Source of the DNA: Stentor coeruleus
Lineage: Eukaryota > Ciliophora > Heterotrichea > Heterotrichida > Stentoridae
NCBI GenBank assembly: GCA_001970955.1
Contig: MPUH01000103.1
Span: 43,338 to 107,337 of the forward strand
Reading direction: 5' to 3'
Length of the DNA stretch: 64,000 nucleotides
Below the pieces are notes generated by a model. That model did no database searches, was not told where the DNA came from, and was given only the letters and a program-made list of their open reading frames with translations. Both the position numbers and the translations under genes were made by a program. Below are positions 11,839 through 21,771 of the stretch, in pieces (within the stretch, counting starts at the first letter, position 1; each line of letters begins with the position of its first letter).

Positions 11839-13093
11839 GGATATTTATATATAATACATGTTTAAAAGAAATTTTAAGTGAGTTTTTAATGATTTTTTTA
11901 TTTGGTTTATGGATTGCGGAGGCTAAATGATGGGGTTTTTATTGTGTATTATGGGAAAGTAGTTTTTGTTGCTTTATTGAAATTATATAACTTTTAAAAT
12001 CTTCGCTAATGAGAAAGTCAAAATTTAATAGAAGTGGTGTAAATGAAATTAAATGCTTAAAAAAGTATAGCAGGGGATATATTTAAATATATGAAAATAA
12101 TGAAAAATTTTATAGATTTTATATTTTTTGGTTATTTTCTTGACGAATGACTCAAATATCAAAAATATAAAATTGATGAGTCTATTTTTTCTTATATCCC
12201 AAAGTTCAAACTGTGATTATTATATTTTGCTCAGTTATTATGGATATTCAAATATAAACTTTATCTAAGCTGGTTTATTTAGTGTATCTCCAAGCATAAT
12301 GCTCTAATTTCTTATATAGCCCTGGCTGCAACTATATTCTTACTATTTTTATACATCAAATCTGAGTCTAACAGAATTAACTATAGCGAAGTATATTCCA
12401 TTCAACAAATTTTCTGTTATAAGTTTCTTTTACTTGTTTTCCTGTGATTATTTTAATAATTTATCTACTTTTATTTGATAATATCTTATCTTATTTGTTT
12501 TACTAATTTATTGCATAAATTTTAAATAATTTTATGGAAACTAGGCGATAATCTGTATTTTAATCTAGCATTTTAATAACGTGAATTGTATGTAGTGCTT
12601 CAAATATATTATAGCTTCATAAAGATCTATATTATTTCTTAGTGCATCTGTAGAAATTTTAATTTCTTAATTTTCTTCTTTAATAGCCAATAAGAAAGAA
12701 CTATCATAATTTGAGTATTTTGATACTAAATTCCTTAGAATGCTTTTTGTATTAGATATTTTTTATCTCACGAATCAATGAATTTTTTACTTTTCTTTAG
12801 TAGTAAAAAATGTTCGCACTTATTTCTATATTAATCATCAACAAAGTATTACATGTTAAAACTTTATCTATGTAGCCTATTAGATAAAAAGCGTTCTATT
12901 ATCAGAAATATAAAACGATTAATTTATAGACAGTTTCCGCCTGAACAAATTTGCTCTATAAAACTCTCAATGCTTTAATAATGTCTACAATCCTAACAAA
13001 AAATAATCTTTATAAACAATTTATCAACAATCCTCACAGGAAATCTGTTTTTATATTAAAACTAACTAATAATCTTCTTTTAAGATTCTATAA
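11839..13093. other. intergenic, no gene seen
   Basis: A 1.25-kb AT-rich spacer between two + strand genes. I see no sustained coding frame, tRNA-like fold or repeat. It contains homopolymer-rich tracts only. Confidence 0.6.
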
Positions 13094-13897
13094 ATGTCTA
13101 TAGAAAGAATCCTGCTAAGTTCTGATATCTTCCGTGGACTACTCGTGCATAGTTTAATAACCGAGCAAGAAGAAGTTTTAGGTTTGCTTTTCGGGTCAAC
13201 AAGCGAGAACGAAGTAAGAATCTGGGGCAGCGTCAATCTTAAACGTAATTGCAAAGAAAAAGACAGAGTTGAAGTTGAAGATATACAATTATCCGAAGCA
13301 ATGGATAAAGCTGAAGCTTTGTCTCAAGAAATAAATCAGCACAGTACTCTTGTTGGTTGGTTCCATTCCCATCCAAATATAACAGTTTTTCCATCTCATG
13401 TCGACCTTCGCACACAGTTGTCTTTACAAAGTTTAGGTCCAAGATTTATCGGGTTAATAATCAGTTGTTTTTCCCGTGATGCAGCAAATGTATTATATAT
13501 ATAGTTAGAAAAAATCAACCTTATAGCATTTCAAACTAATCAACAAAGTAATAAAGCTATGTCGATCCCAGTGTCTATAATTCCTCATGCACACTTAGTG
13601 GCTACACCTCAAAGCAAATACGATTCTTTTGACTATTTGTTAGAAGTCCAAAAAAACCTTTTAGCAGAAGAACAACATGAATTCCAAGCAGCTTTAGCTG
13701 GGACAACAGACTTAGGTCAGGTCTACAACGCTAGTGTATTTACATTATCTGTAGCCAAAATACTACAAAAAAGCTTGAAACCAATGTATGAGTTCATACA
13801 GCAGAAGATAAATATTGACAGATTAAGGCTAAGTCAGATCCAGGCTGAGAACGCAGAATTGGCGCGTAAAATCCGCGAAAAGGATTGGAAAGCTTAA
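13094..13897 (+). CDS. BRCC3: BRCC36-type JAMM deubiquitinase (spliced)
   Basis: A K63-linkage-specific, zinc-dependent deubiquitinase of the BRCC36 family. In animals it works in the BRCA1-A and BRISC complexes. Catalytic features are visible: Glu in EQEEVLGLL (residues 25-33) and the JAMM core HSHPNITVFPSHVD with His91, His93, Ser101 and Asp104. The frame hits TAG at 13504, but removing the 15-nt intron gtattatatatatag (13490-13504) joins two frames into 262 residues. The second exon carries the helical C-terminal part that in BRCC36 packs against partner proteins. No BRISC partner gene is visible nearby. The TMEM209-like gene starts only 34 bp after the stop (TAA). Confidence 0.9.
13490..13504 (+). 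other. 15-nt intron in BRCC36 gene
   Basis: gtattatatatatag, in phase 0. If retained it supplies an in-frame TAG. Its removal continues the JAMM protein in frame. Confidence 0.9.
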
Positions 13898-13931
13898 GCT
13901 ATAGATTAAATATATTTAAAGTGCCTAATAA

Positions 13932-15338
13932 ATGTGGGATTTTCAGTCACTACCCTGGGCCCGGCTACAGCAGCTGGAGACTCAGAAGGACAAGATCAAA
14001 ATGCTCCTTGGCCCATTGTCGCTTATAACAATAATCCTTATTCTTGACTACTGTTATGTTGTCCCAGCAGATGACTCGATGTTCTCACACAGTCTTTTAA
14101 CTTTGGTGACGACCGGCTGTCTATTAATGACGACTTATTCTGTATACAAATACATCCAATGCGACTCGGAAATCCACAAACTTCGGAATAACGACTTGGT
14201 CTCTGAGCAGAAACGTAGGAATATCGAGAAAAGTAAAGAACTACTCAAACGAGCTGGAATCAACAGCAGCCAAAAAATCCCAAAATCTACAATGAACATG
14301 CATGAAAACTATAGACCTAGTTACCCTATATATGAAAGTAATAGACCTAACTACCCTATACATGAAAACTATACAAATTCTCCTTCACAGCCATTAAAAC
14401 TCAACATAAAACCTTTTGATTATGTGGATGATGTAGCTGAAGAGTTTATGAGATCTAAAGGACTAGATAAAAATATAAGGAAATGGATGCAAAATGTCAA
14501 ACTTTGGTACAGTAAACAATTCTTGCCGTTAATACTAGAAAACTATGAAACTAATTTGAAAAACCTTAATTCTTTGCTTAGGGAAAGTACAAGAGATAAA
14601 GATAGGCCGTGGATTTATGCTGGAACTTTTGATGATGAGAGTATATCTGTAAGCTATGAGGAAAGTATGTATTTTAGAAGGGCGTCAATGAAAGATGTTC
14701 AAGAATTGGCTATTGAAAAAGGGTGTAATTATGCTGAAGACTTAGAAAAAGCTAACTCACGCTCGTTAAGGAACCAAGGCCCAGAGTATCAGCAAGCTAT
14801 GATGAGAGTTAATTTTGTTAATCTTATCAAACAAAGAATGCTTTTTGAAAAATACTTTGATATCCCTGGGTATAATTGTAAAGGATATATAATACAGAGA
14901 CTTAGAGCTTTAGGGAAATCAACATGTCTTAGTGAGTATACTTCGAATTCTGGTGGGTTTTATAGAGCAGATGTTTGGACAGCTAAGAAACCAACTGACT
15001 CACACCTTTTGTCTCATGTATTTTTCTGCCTTTTGAATAATGGAAACAACCCAACTTTTACTCCTGATAAAGATTTCTTTGCTGATATTATTATTAACTA
15101 TCCTAGGATGATTCCTAATGAAGACCACCCTCATAAAGTTTGGTTTTATCAGAAAAACCCGGAGAGCGCTTTAGAACCACACTTTGAGATTGTGTCTGGG
15201 AGGGAAGTATGGCCTGCATTTAAAGGAAATGATAACTTGTTTTGTGCTATTGCATTGTTTTTGCATCATGTGAAGACTAAATCGCAAGGATACTTCCTTC
15301 ATATGAACTGTAGTGAATTGTTAGAACTTATAGCTTAA
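13932..15338 (+). CDS. TMEM209-like nuclear-envelope membrane protein
   Basis: A 468-residue protein with two close hydrophobic segments near the N terminus (about residues 23-45 and 53-70), a basic linker and a large C-terminal domain. The C-terminal block resembles animal TMEM209: a KKPTDSHLLSHVFFCLL-type helix, a long loop, a FYQKNPESALEPHFEIV strand, then a run ending LHHVKTKSQGYF. TMEM209 is a nuclear-envelope protein linked to NUP205 in animals. In this organism the role is inferred only. A short degenerate repeat (NYRPSYPIYE / NRPNYPIHENY) sits near residues 125-150. No intron is needed. The stop is TAA. Confidence 0.7.
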   Translation: MWDFQSLPWARLQQLETQKDKIKMLLGPLSLITIILILDYCYVVPADDSMFSHSLLTLVTTGCLLMTTYSVYKYIQCDSEIHKLRNNDLVSEQKRRNIEKSKELLKRAGINSSQKIPKSTMNMHENYRPSYPIYESNRPNYPIHENYTNSPSQPLKLNIKPFDYVDDVAEEFMRSKGLDKNIRKWMQNVKLWYSKQFLPLILENYETNLKNLNSLLRESTRDKDRPWIYAGTFDDESISVSYEESMYFRRASMKDVQELAIEKGCNYAEDLEKANSRSLRNQGPEYQQAMMRVNFVNLIKQRMLFEKYFDIPGYNCKGYIIQRLRALGKSTCLSEYTSNSGGFYRADVWTAKKPTDSHLLSHVFFCLLNNGNNPTFTPDKDFFADIIINYPRMIPNEDHPHKVWFYQKNPESALEPHFEIVSGREVWPAFKGNDNLFCAIALFLHHVKTKSQGYFLHMNCSELLELIA

Positions 15339-15881
15339 TATTTTATTGATATATGTGTATTGACTTTTAAAAAAAGGAGTTTTGAGGTTGTAGATGGAAA
15401 TCTATAAGCCACTGTCTTAGTTTTCATAAAAATGACAAATGCAGGTTTATAAATTATTCATAAGATATCAATCGAAATAAAATTTAAAAAAATCCTAATA
15501 AATATTTGCTCATCAATATCAGCAATTATACTAATATTGCCATCAAAAAAAAGTTAATATCTTTAATAAAATCCCAATTAAGCAATCCATCACTATATTA
15601 TATTATTAAAAATTCCTAAATATCTATCATATTAATACAATACTTATAACTCCAACATTCCAAACTCAAAAATTTCTACTTTCATCATCCACTTAATCCA
15701 GTTTTTTTCCCCTTCTAACCCAATCCACCTACATTTTTATAACCATCCCAATCATTTACATAATTTCTACACACAAGATCTCAAAAATTCAGCCTAACCA
15801 ATAAACACTACCCCAGCTATAACAATACAAGTCCTTCATAGTCCCCCTATTTAAACTCAGATCTTAACGAAATAATTTAAA
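15339..15881. other. intergenic, C-over-G skewed before the kinesin gene
   Basis: No gene seen. In 15601-15840 I count 66 C against 5 G on the + strand, immediately upstream of a + strand gene. Confidence 0.8.
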
Positions 15882-17423
15882 ATGTCTGATAAGGAACCAA
15901 AGATCCAAGTAATAATCCGTAAAAGACCTTTGAATCCTAAAGAAATCTCTAAAGGTGAAACCGATATCTTATTCAAAACTAGTTCAAACACACTTGTAGT
16001 TAGGGAACAAAGGGTAAAAGTTGATCTAACTCGTTATATAGAAGAACACAGTTTTGCTTTTGATGCAGTATATAGTGAAGATGTAAATAATCAAGATCTT
16101 TATATAAGCGCAGTTCAACCAATAGTTTCTGCTGCTTTCCAAGGTGCAAAGGTCACATGTTTTGCCTATGGGCAGACTGGAAGTGGTAAGACTTATACAA
16201 TGATGGGTGAAGGACAGACTCCTGGACTATATCTTTTAGCAGCCAGAGATATTTTTGAATACCGAAACACTTCATTCCTATCAATAAAAGTCTCAGTAAG
16301 TTTTTATGAAATCTACTGCAACAAGCTTTTAGACTTACTTAATGATAGAAATAAACTTCATGTACGAGAAGATGCTAAACAAAGTGTTAATATTGTGGGT
16401 TTGGTTCATAGACCTGTAGAAACTGTGCAAAGTTTGATGAGTATAATAAACCAAGGCATAGAAAAAAGAACTACAGGGCAAACTGGGGCAAATGATGAGT
16501 CATCTAGATCTCATGCAGTGCTAGAAATCAGTTTGAAAAATGGGAAAAAAACTGTTGGGAAACTGAGTTTTATTGACTTGGCAGGTAGCGAAAGAGGTGC
16601 TGATGTTAGTGGCTCAGATAGTAAAACCCGAGTTGATGGGGCTGAGATCAATAAATCCTTACTAGCTTTAAAAGAGTGTATCCGAGCTTTGGACCAAGAA
16701 AAAAAACATTTGCCTTTTAGAGGTAGCAAACTTACTCTAGTACTCAAAGACTCGTTTATAGGCTGCTGTAGGACTGTTATGATAGGTAATGTTTCCCCAG
16801 GGCACTTTAGTTGCGAACATACTTTAAATACGTTAAGATACTCAGATAGGGTCAAAGAGCTTAAAAAAGGAGGGAATAAAGATACATCAAATCCTATGAT
16901 GCTTCCAAGGCAACACAGCACAATTGTTAAAACGCAAAATGATGAGCCTATTAAAGCACCTTCGTTGTTGTATAAAAATGGTGCAGAAAGCAAGTTAAGA
17001 AGTAAAGGGCTACTATCCCCACATAATAATACTTTGAATTATAGTGCTGAACTTAATATTGCGAATTTTACGAAAAAACATGAAGCTTTGATACAAGAAA
17101 TCATGGAAAAAGAAGAGGATCTTGTTAAAACTCATAAAAAAGCATTGAGCGAAATGTCGAACATGTACGAGTTTGAAAAAAATATTGTTTGTCAGGTCAT
17201 GGAGCCCAACAGCGATATTTTACACTATATAAGCAACCTTGAAAATGTGATTAATTATAAAGATCAGTTTAATTTGGAAATGAGAAGGAAAATTGAGTCT
17301 TTGAAACAAGCACTAAGAGATGAAGAGAGTTTTAGTCATGTTATTAATGCTGCTGCTAGACCTTCGGTTGATGTATTTGATCTTGAACACGATGATTTTT
17401 TTGAAAACATGCCTATATACTAG
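15882..17423 (+). CDS. kinesin-13 (microtubule-depolymerising) motor
   Basis: A 513-residue kinesin with its motor at the N terminus. The class-specific KVD (residues 46-48, within KVDLTRYIEEH) points to kinesin-13, whose members depolymerise microtubule ends. The P-loop GQTGSGKT is at 97-104. Switch I (NDESSRSHAVLEI) and switch II (DLAGSERGAD) are intact. The neck region N-terminal to the motor is nearly absent, shorter than in animal MCAK, where this positively charged segment aids depolymerisation. A coiled-coil tail spans about 400-485. In ciliates such motors are expected to control cilium and spindle microtubule length. The stop is TAG, and the last codons lie inside a tandem duplication. 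Confidence 0.88.
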   Translation: MSDKEPKIQVIIRKRPLNPKEISKGETDILFKTSSNTLVVREQRVKVDLTRYIEEHSFAFDAVYSEDVNNQDLYISAVQPIVSAAFQGAKVTCFAYGQTGSGKTYTMMGEGQTPGLYLLAARDIFEYRNTSFLSIKVSVSFYEIYCNKLLDLLNDRNKLHVREDAKQSVNIVGLVHRPVETVQSLMSIINQGIEKRTTGQTGANDESSRSHAVLEISLKNGKKTVGKLSFIDLAGSERGADVSGSDSKTRVDGAEINKSLLALKECIRALDQEKKHLPFRGSKLTLVLKDSFIGCCRTVMIGNVSPGHFSCEHTLNTLRYSDRVKELKKGGNKDTSNPMMLPRQHSTIVKTQNDEPIKAPSLLYKNGAESKLRSKGLLSPHNNTLNYSAELNIANFTKKHEALIQEIMEKEEDLVKTHKKALSEMSNMYEFEKNIVCQVMEPNSDILHYISNLENVINYKDQFNLEMRRKIESLKQALRDEESFSHVINAAARPSVDVFDLEHDDFFENMPIY

Positions 17424-17547
17424 TAAATAATAATTTTTTTACCCAGGTTCTTTTTGGGAATACCTTTGACTTTATATATGCCTATATACTAGCAAATAAT
17501 AATTTTTTTACCCAGGTTCTTTTGGGAATACCTTTGACTTTATATAT
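17411..17547 (+). repeat. tandem duplication, 69/68 bp, spanning the kinesin stop codon
   Basis: Unit 1 is 17411-17479 and unit 2 is 17480-17547. They differ by one substitution (agt/agc) and one T in a run. Unit 1 includes the last kinesin codons and TAG. Unit 2 reaches to 9 bp before the uL13 ATG, so the duplicate probably replaced or extended the short uL13 promoter. Confidence 0.9.
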
Positions 17548-17556
17548 GGCTATAAT

Positions 17557-18159
17557 ATGTTTAAGAAAGAAGTTGTTGTAGATGGCCGTGGTCACCTCTT
17601 AGGCAGGCTAGCATCAGTTGTAGCCAAACAGCTACTAGAAGGTCAGCCCGTAACAGTGGTGAGATGTGATGAAATAAACATATCAGGCCACTTGGCAAAC
17701 AACAGGATCAAGTTTATGAAGTATCTTCGCAAGAGAATGAACACTAACCCAAAACGAGGTCCTTATCACTATCGCGCCCCAAGCATGATATTTTTCAAAG
17801 CTGTTCGAGGAATGGTTCCTAGGAAAACTCCTCACGGTCAAGCAGCTCTAGCCCGACTAAAGGTCTTTGACGGAGTTCCCCACCCTTACGACACCAAGAA
17901 AAAGATGGTCGTTCCTCAAGCTCTAAGAGTCCTTAAAATGAACCCATCATCTCAATATTGCGTTCTTGGAGACTTAGCAAGCTCAGTTGGTTGGAAACAC
18001 CAGGCTCTTGTTGCTAGATTAGAAGCCAAACGAAAGGCTAAGGCTGTCACTTGGCATCAAAGCAAGCTTGACAAGTCGAAAGCTAAGGATCAAGCCTTTA
18101 ACAAAGTGAAAGGTACACTTGGAGCCCACTTAAAGACAATCCATGACTCAGGTTACTAG
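17557..18159 (+). CDS. RPL13A: 60S ribosomal protein uL13 (L13a)
   Basis: A 200-residue ribosomal protein of the large cytosolic subunit. The N-terminal [20 protein letters not shown] and the central [20 protein letters not shown] are classic uL13. The eukaryotic C-terminal helix ([18 protein letters not shown]) distinguishes it from bacterial L13. Length agrees with the ~200-residue eukaryotic norm. Codon use is richer in G/C-ending codons than its neighbours, as expected of a highly expressed gene. Only 133 bp separate it from the kinesin stop. The stop is TAG. Confidence 0.97.
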   Translation: MFKKEVVVDGRGHLLGRLASVVAKQLLEGQPVTVVRCDEINISGHLANNRIKFMKYLRKRMNTNPKRGPYHYRAPSMIFFKAVRGMVPRKTPHGQAALARLKVFDGVPHPYDTKKKMVVPQALRVLKMNPSSQYCVLGDLASSVGWKHQALVARLEAKRKAKAVTWHQSKLDKSKAKDQAFNKVKGTLGAHLKTIHDSGY

Positions 18160-19330
18160 ATAACATAATTTAGGTTGACTTGAAAATCTTTAGAAATTAG
18201 AAGATTTATATGAGGATGATTAGTTAGGGAATTGGTGTTGGGATGATATGAAATATGCCTGTGGTGGAATGGTTGTGAGTGAGATGGCTTGGAGGATTAA
18301 GGATTTTATGTGATTTAATGATAAAAATTTAGATTGGAATAGGTAAAGCTATGTATGAAAATTTATTGAGCTTTGGGTGATGGCTTAGGCTTTAAGAAGT
18401 AAATTTTGGTTCAGTTGGGTTGTTCATTGTGATAGATTTTTTTTTTGGGTTGGAATAGATTGATTACTTTTAAACTATATTTTTTTATATGATATAGGTT
18501 TTTGATTTTATTGAATTTAGATTGACTTTTATTCTGAAAATAGATCTATTTTTTGAGGGTTGATCAATGCTCAGAAATTGTAAAAATTATTTTTATACAA
18601 GAAATGATTTATTTGGAGAAATAAGTTATTATTGATTTTATTACAAAATAGTTTATGTAGTTAAAGCATGATATGAATAAAAACTATGCTTTAAATAGCT
18701 TATTAATACTTTCATAATAGATTCAAGAATAATCACATAAGAAAATTACTTTTGAAAAATATTGTAATAACTATAAATGAAGCTTCAAAATTTCAATCTT
18801 TTATAAATGATTTCTAAAAAGCATATCATTTCCAATTTCAATATAAGTCCAATAGCAATTAAATAACATCAAAATTTAAAATAAATAGCATGCCATAAAA
18901 ACTATACCCATATCTTACTTATATAAATGAAACTATCAATCACCTTAGCAATATAAATCCTTATCAAACTAAACTATTAGATTAGCACTAAAATCATGCA
19001 ATCCATACAATAAAAACTCTTAAAACCACAAATCAAGCCCTTAAAAACTTTTCCTTTATCTTTCAAGTAAATCAAATCCTCCTAATAATAAACTAAAGCA
19101 TCCTGTTCAAAAAGCCCTTAAAATGCTACACAAAATCTAAAAATCTACATCTTATTCTAACGATTACTTACAACATTAAAAAATATTTAAGTAAAATTTA
19201 TTACTTTCCATATATAACCTCCATATCTCCCCAAAGTATTTATACAAACCCTTACTAAGCCTCTAGTTATCAGCCTTTCAGGCTGGTTCAATTTATATAT
19301 GATTTTCCAATAGATGGTCGGAATTATAAA
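18160..19330. other. intergenic with skew switch from G-rich to C-rich
   Basis: No gene seen. Just after uL13 (18181-18480) I count 81 G to 12 C. Before the next + strand gene (19021-19200) the balance is reversed, 37 C to 8 G. A perfect 6-bp-stem hairpin (cagcctttcaggctg) lies at 19271-19285. Confidence 0.75.
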
Positions 19331-19594
19331 ATGGATGTCCTTTACAAGCCCCCAATGGACTATGAGATTGAATGTAAGATGCTTGAAAAGAATTACGTCA
19401 CTTGCTTACATGAGAAATCTATACACGACGTTAATGTGCCAATGAACTGCCGTGTAGAAAGGGTATTAACTATTTAGATCCTCTGGTTCATGACTGACTG
19501 CCCAACTCGCTTCACTAAATTCACCACTTCAAGCGGGATCAAACAGGCTCATGAAAAATGGCACTCAGGAGTTTATGAAGGAAGTGATTATTAA
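19331..19594 (+). CDS. small CX9C (CHCH-like) protein, spliced
   Basis: This gene is invisible to single-frame searches because an intron splits it. Reading ATG at 19331, removing gtattaactatttag (19463-19477) and continuing to TAA at 19592-19594 gives 82 residues. Cysteines are at 15, 25, 40 and 52: a CX9C pair, then CX11C. The product ends ...KWHSGVYEGSDY. Twin-Cys helical hairpins of this kind are typical of proteins oxidised in the mitochondrial intermembrane space, such as accessory subunits or assembly factors of complexes I and IV. The second pair is not a standard CX9C, so the family assignment is tentative. The clean intron and high coding quality make the gene itself fairly secure. 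Confidence 0.7.
19463..19477 (+). other. 15-nt intron in CX9C gene
   Basis: gtattaactatttag, in phase 0, carries an in-frame TAG. Both flanks are in the same frame. Confidence 0.8.
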
Positions 19595-20040
19595 CTAAGT
19601 TCTTACTAGTTATAAGTGTTTGTTCAAATCCTAAGAAGCTTTTTTCCTTTGTTGGAAAGTTTGTTGTATGAAAAACTTCGATGAAAACTAGTTTTTTAAT
19701 GAGACTCCAGTGAGGATTTGAGTTTATTGTGAGATTTAAGATGCTTTTGATGTGCTTTTTTTAGTTTTTTCTTGTTGATAATTTTCTTATGGGCTTTGAT
19801 TATATTTTCAATTATTTGTGATAAGATTCTTTAATATTCAATAGAACACTCATACACACTCCTATTAAATAATATGAGATTATTAACTTAAAGCATCTCT
19901 AATTCATATTAACCTCAATCATCCCAACTAAAATATCACTTTTGATATATCAACATCTTATAAGACTATATGATAAGTCCTGAAAATCGACTGTAGGTTT
20001 TTTGAGCTGCTTTTAGAGAGTTTATCATTAGTCAAAGCAT
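19595..20040. other. intergenic, no gene seen
   Basis: A 446-bp spacer between the CX9C gene and the end of a disrupted minus-strand frame. It is T/G-rich just after the CX9C gene, in line with the general skew. No feature is recognised. Confidence 0.55.
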
Positions 20041-20466
20041 TTATAAAAATGCTTCTTTTCCTTCTTTCAGTACTTTGATTAATTCTCTTTCTATTATATT
20101 CTTGAGAAGCAAGCAATCTTGACTTCCCATGCAGTATAGGTGTTTCCTTTGCACAGTCTCTGACACATAAAGTATAGGATAAGATTTAGGCTTATCTTTT
20201 ATTTTATATATAGTAGCAAATTTATGTCTTGGAATATCTTCTTATAAAATATATAAAACATATAATTTTGCAATCAAATCAAAAATATCATTTGCTTGTA
20301 AAAAATATTTTAGCGTCAGGTGTTGTGCTCACAGCCCTCTTCTTATGCAATTTAATAGAAAAACCATTTTCAATTTGGCTCTTTATCGGACTTGAAGTGC
20401 CACTAACATGCAAATCATAAATTTCCGTTTTCAGTGTTTTTGCATAATGCCAATTTATACAATTAT
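20041..20466 (-). pseudogene. disrupted coding stretch, unknown family
   Basis: From the TAA at 20041-20043 the minus strand reads about 65 good codons (for example YVSETVQRKHLYCMG and IIERELIKVLKEG) up to another in-frame TAA near 20240. It is coding-like above that to about 20300. A different frame is open from about 20300 to 20466 with coding-like residues (TEIYDLHVSGTSSPIK). I found no 15-16 nt intron to join them, and no suitable ATG. Together this suggests a gene broken by at least one stop and one frameshift, or sequence errors in AT-rich runs. The family is not recognised. Confidence 0.45.
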
Positions 20467-20482
20467 ATGTTTTTTTAATAAG

Positions 20483-21127
20483 CTAATACTTTGGAGTTAG
20501 TTCTAATATATACCTAGTGCTTGCTATATCATCTATTCTCAGTAAAGTTTGTGTGGAAAAGCCAAAATCTTCAGCTGATTTAGCGAAGAGTTCTACTCCA
20601 CCTCCAACACCGAAGTAATAATTCTTACAGGCTACCAAGCAGCATCGAGCTTGACTTGTCCTTATAGCTGTTAATAAGCTTGGGTAATATTCAGGATTAT
20701 ATATTGTCTCACTTGTTAAGACTAAATCAAATGAGCCCAGATTGCTAAGATCTCCCCAAGGCCCATAGAAAAGCTTACATCTATCTTTGACTCCATTACG
20801 AATGACGTTGTTCCCTGTAACATGTCTAATGACTTCTTCATTGTAATCTTGGAGATATACTGATGAACCTTTTTGGGCACAGAGAATACCTGGAAGACCA
20901 TGGCCACAACCTAATTCTAATACACGAGCAGGGATTATGCTTAGAGTTTGAAGATACTTTGTTAAATCTAATGAACACTCCCAGAGTTTTAGACCTCCTT
21001 CATATCGGCCTGATACTAGGTCAGTAGTTTCTTTTAAACCGACTGTAGAGTTCCCGACTACTGTGTAGAAAAGCCCTTCAGAAGTTTTGAGATTGTTTGA
21101 TTCAACCCATTCTGTGACTTCAATCAT
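20483..21127 (-). CDS. METTL18: METTL18-like protein-histidine methyltransferase
   Basis: A 214-residue SAM-dependent methyltransferase resembling METTL18/Hpm1, which methylates a histidine of ribosomal protein uL3. Family blocks are clear: LVSGRYEGGLKLWECSLDL, SAM motif I ELGCGHGLPGI (about 71-81), YLQDYNEEVI for adenosine binding, the signature TSETIYNPEYY and the late motif YFGVGGGVELF. It is shorter than human METTL18 because the N-terminal extension is missing, so it is essentially the catalytic core. The start ATG is at 21125-21127. The stop is TAG. A divergent small gene starts 133 bp away. Confidence 0.88.
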   Translation of the reverse strand: MIEVTEWVESNNLKTSEGLFYTVVGNSTVGLKETTDLVSGRYEGGLKLWECSLDLTKYLQTLSIIPARVLELGCGHGLPGILCAQKGSSVYLQDYNEEVIRHVTGNNVIRNGVKDRCKLFYGPWGDLSNLGSFDLVLTSETIYNPEYYPSLLTAIRTSQARCCLVACKNYYFGVGGGVELFAKSAEDFGFSTQTLLRIDDIASTRYILELTPKY

Positions 21128-21260
21128 GGAGTTTTTAGCTTTTTATTAACAAAGCATTGGTCTATATTTTAAAACTCATGATACTTAAACTATTTTATTT
21201 TTTTCCACAGGAAAGACCAGTGACTTCTCATCTACCAGATTCATTCTTCTTTAAACAAGT

Positions 21261-21752
21261 ATGTTTAAATATAAAAAAATGCAAACAAAAACAAAAGTCT
21301 CTGAGTTTACCATCAAGCATATGGAGCCTATAAAAATTCGTAAAGTCCGAGTATCTTCTCGTAAAATAAAAAAACCTCCTTCTTATAAAGATTATAAATA
21401 TTCAACAGAGCATCGGATTTCAACTCAAAACCCCCTCAATCGAGTTCAAACATCTCGCGACTCCCTCCCTATAAATAAAATAAATTTTTCAAACACTCTC
21501 TCAGAAAACGAAGCATTTGCCAATATTCAAGAAATCCATGAAAACCCTGAAAATGAAGAAGATTCAGTAATTCTCACTCTAAGCGAACTCTTGAGCCAAA
21601 GCATCCATGAAAAAACCAATCCTCATGCAAAGGCCATAACTAAAAAGCCTCCTTTGACTAATATAAAAATCAAACTTAAAGAAAAAATCATCCCAGTCAA
21701 AACAGAAAGGTCCATACCAAGAGCTTTAAGTCATCGAGTTCTTATTAACTAG
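21261..21752 (+). CDS. small basic hypothetical protein
   Basis: A 163-residue, Lys-rich protein with no recognised domain. A basic front half (KVRVSSRKIKKPPSYKDYKY) precedes an acidic middle (NPENEEDSVILTLSELLSQS) that could form a short helix, and a basic tail. It is probably largely disordered. It converges on the LRR gene, and the two stops are only 19 bp apart. The stop is TAG. Confidence 0.55.
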   Translation: MFKYKKMQTKTKVSEFTIKHMEPIKIRKVRVSSRKIKKPPSYKDYKYSTEHRISTQNPLNRVQTSRDSLPINKINFSNTLSENEAFANIQEIHENPENEEDSVILTLSELLSQSIHEKTNPHAKAITKKPPLTNIKIKLKEKIIPVKTERSIPRALSHRVLIN

Positions 21753-21771
21753 CAATAAATGCTTTTAATTA

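Noticed and set aside
20229-20420. 63-codon + strand frame as a gene
   Set aside because: It is antisense to a more coding-like minus-strand stretch and has AT-rich, hydrophobic composition.
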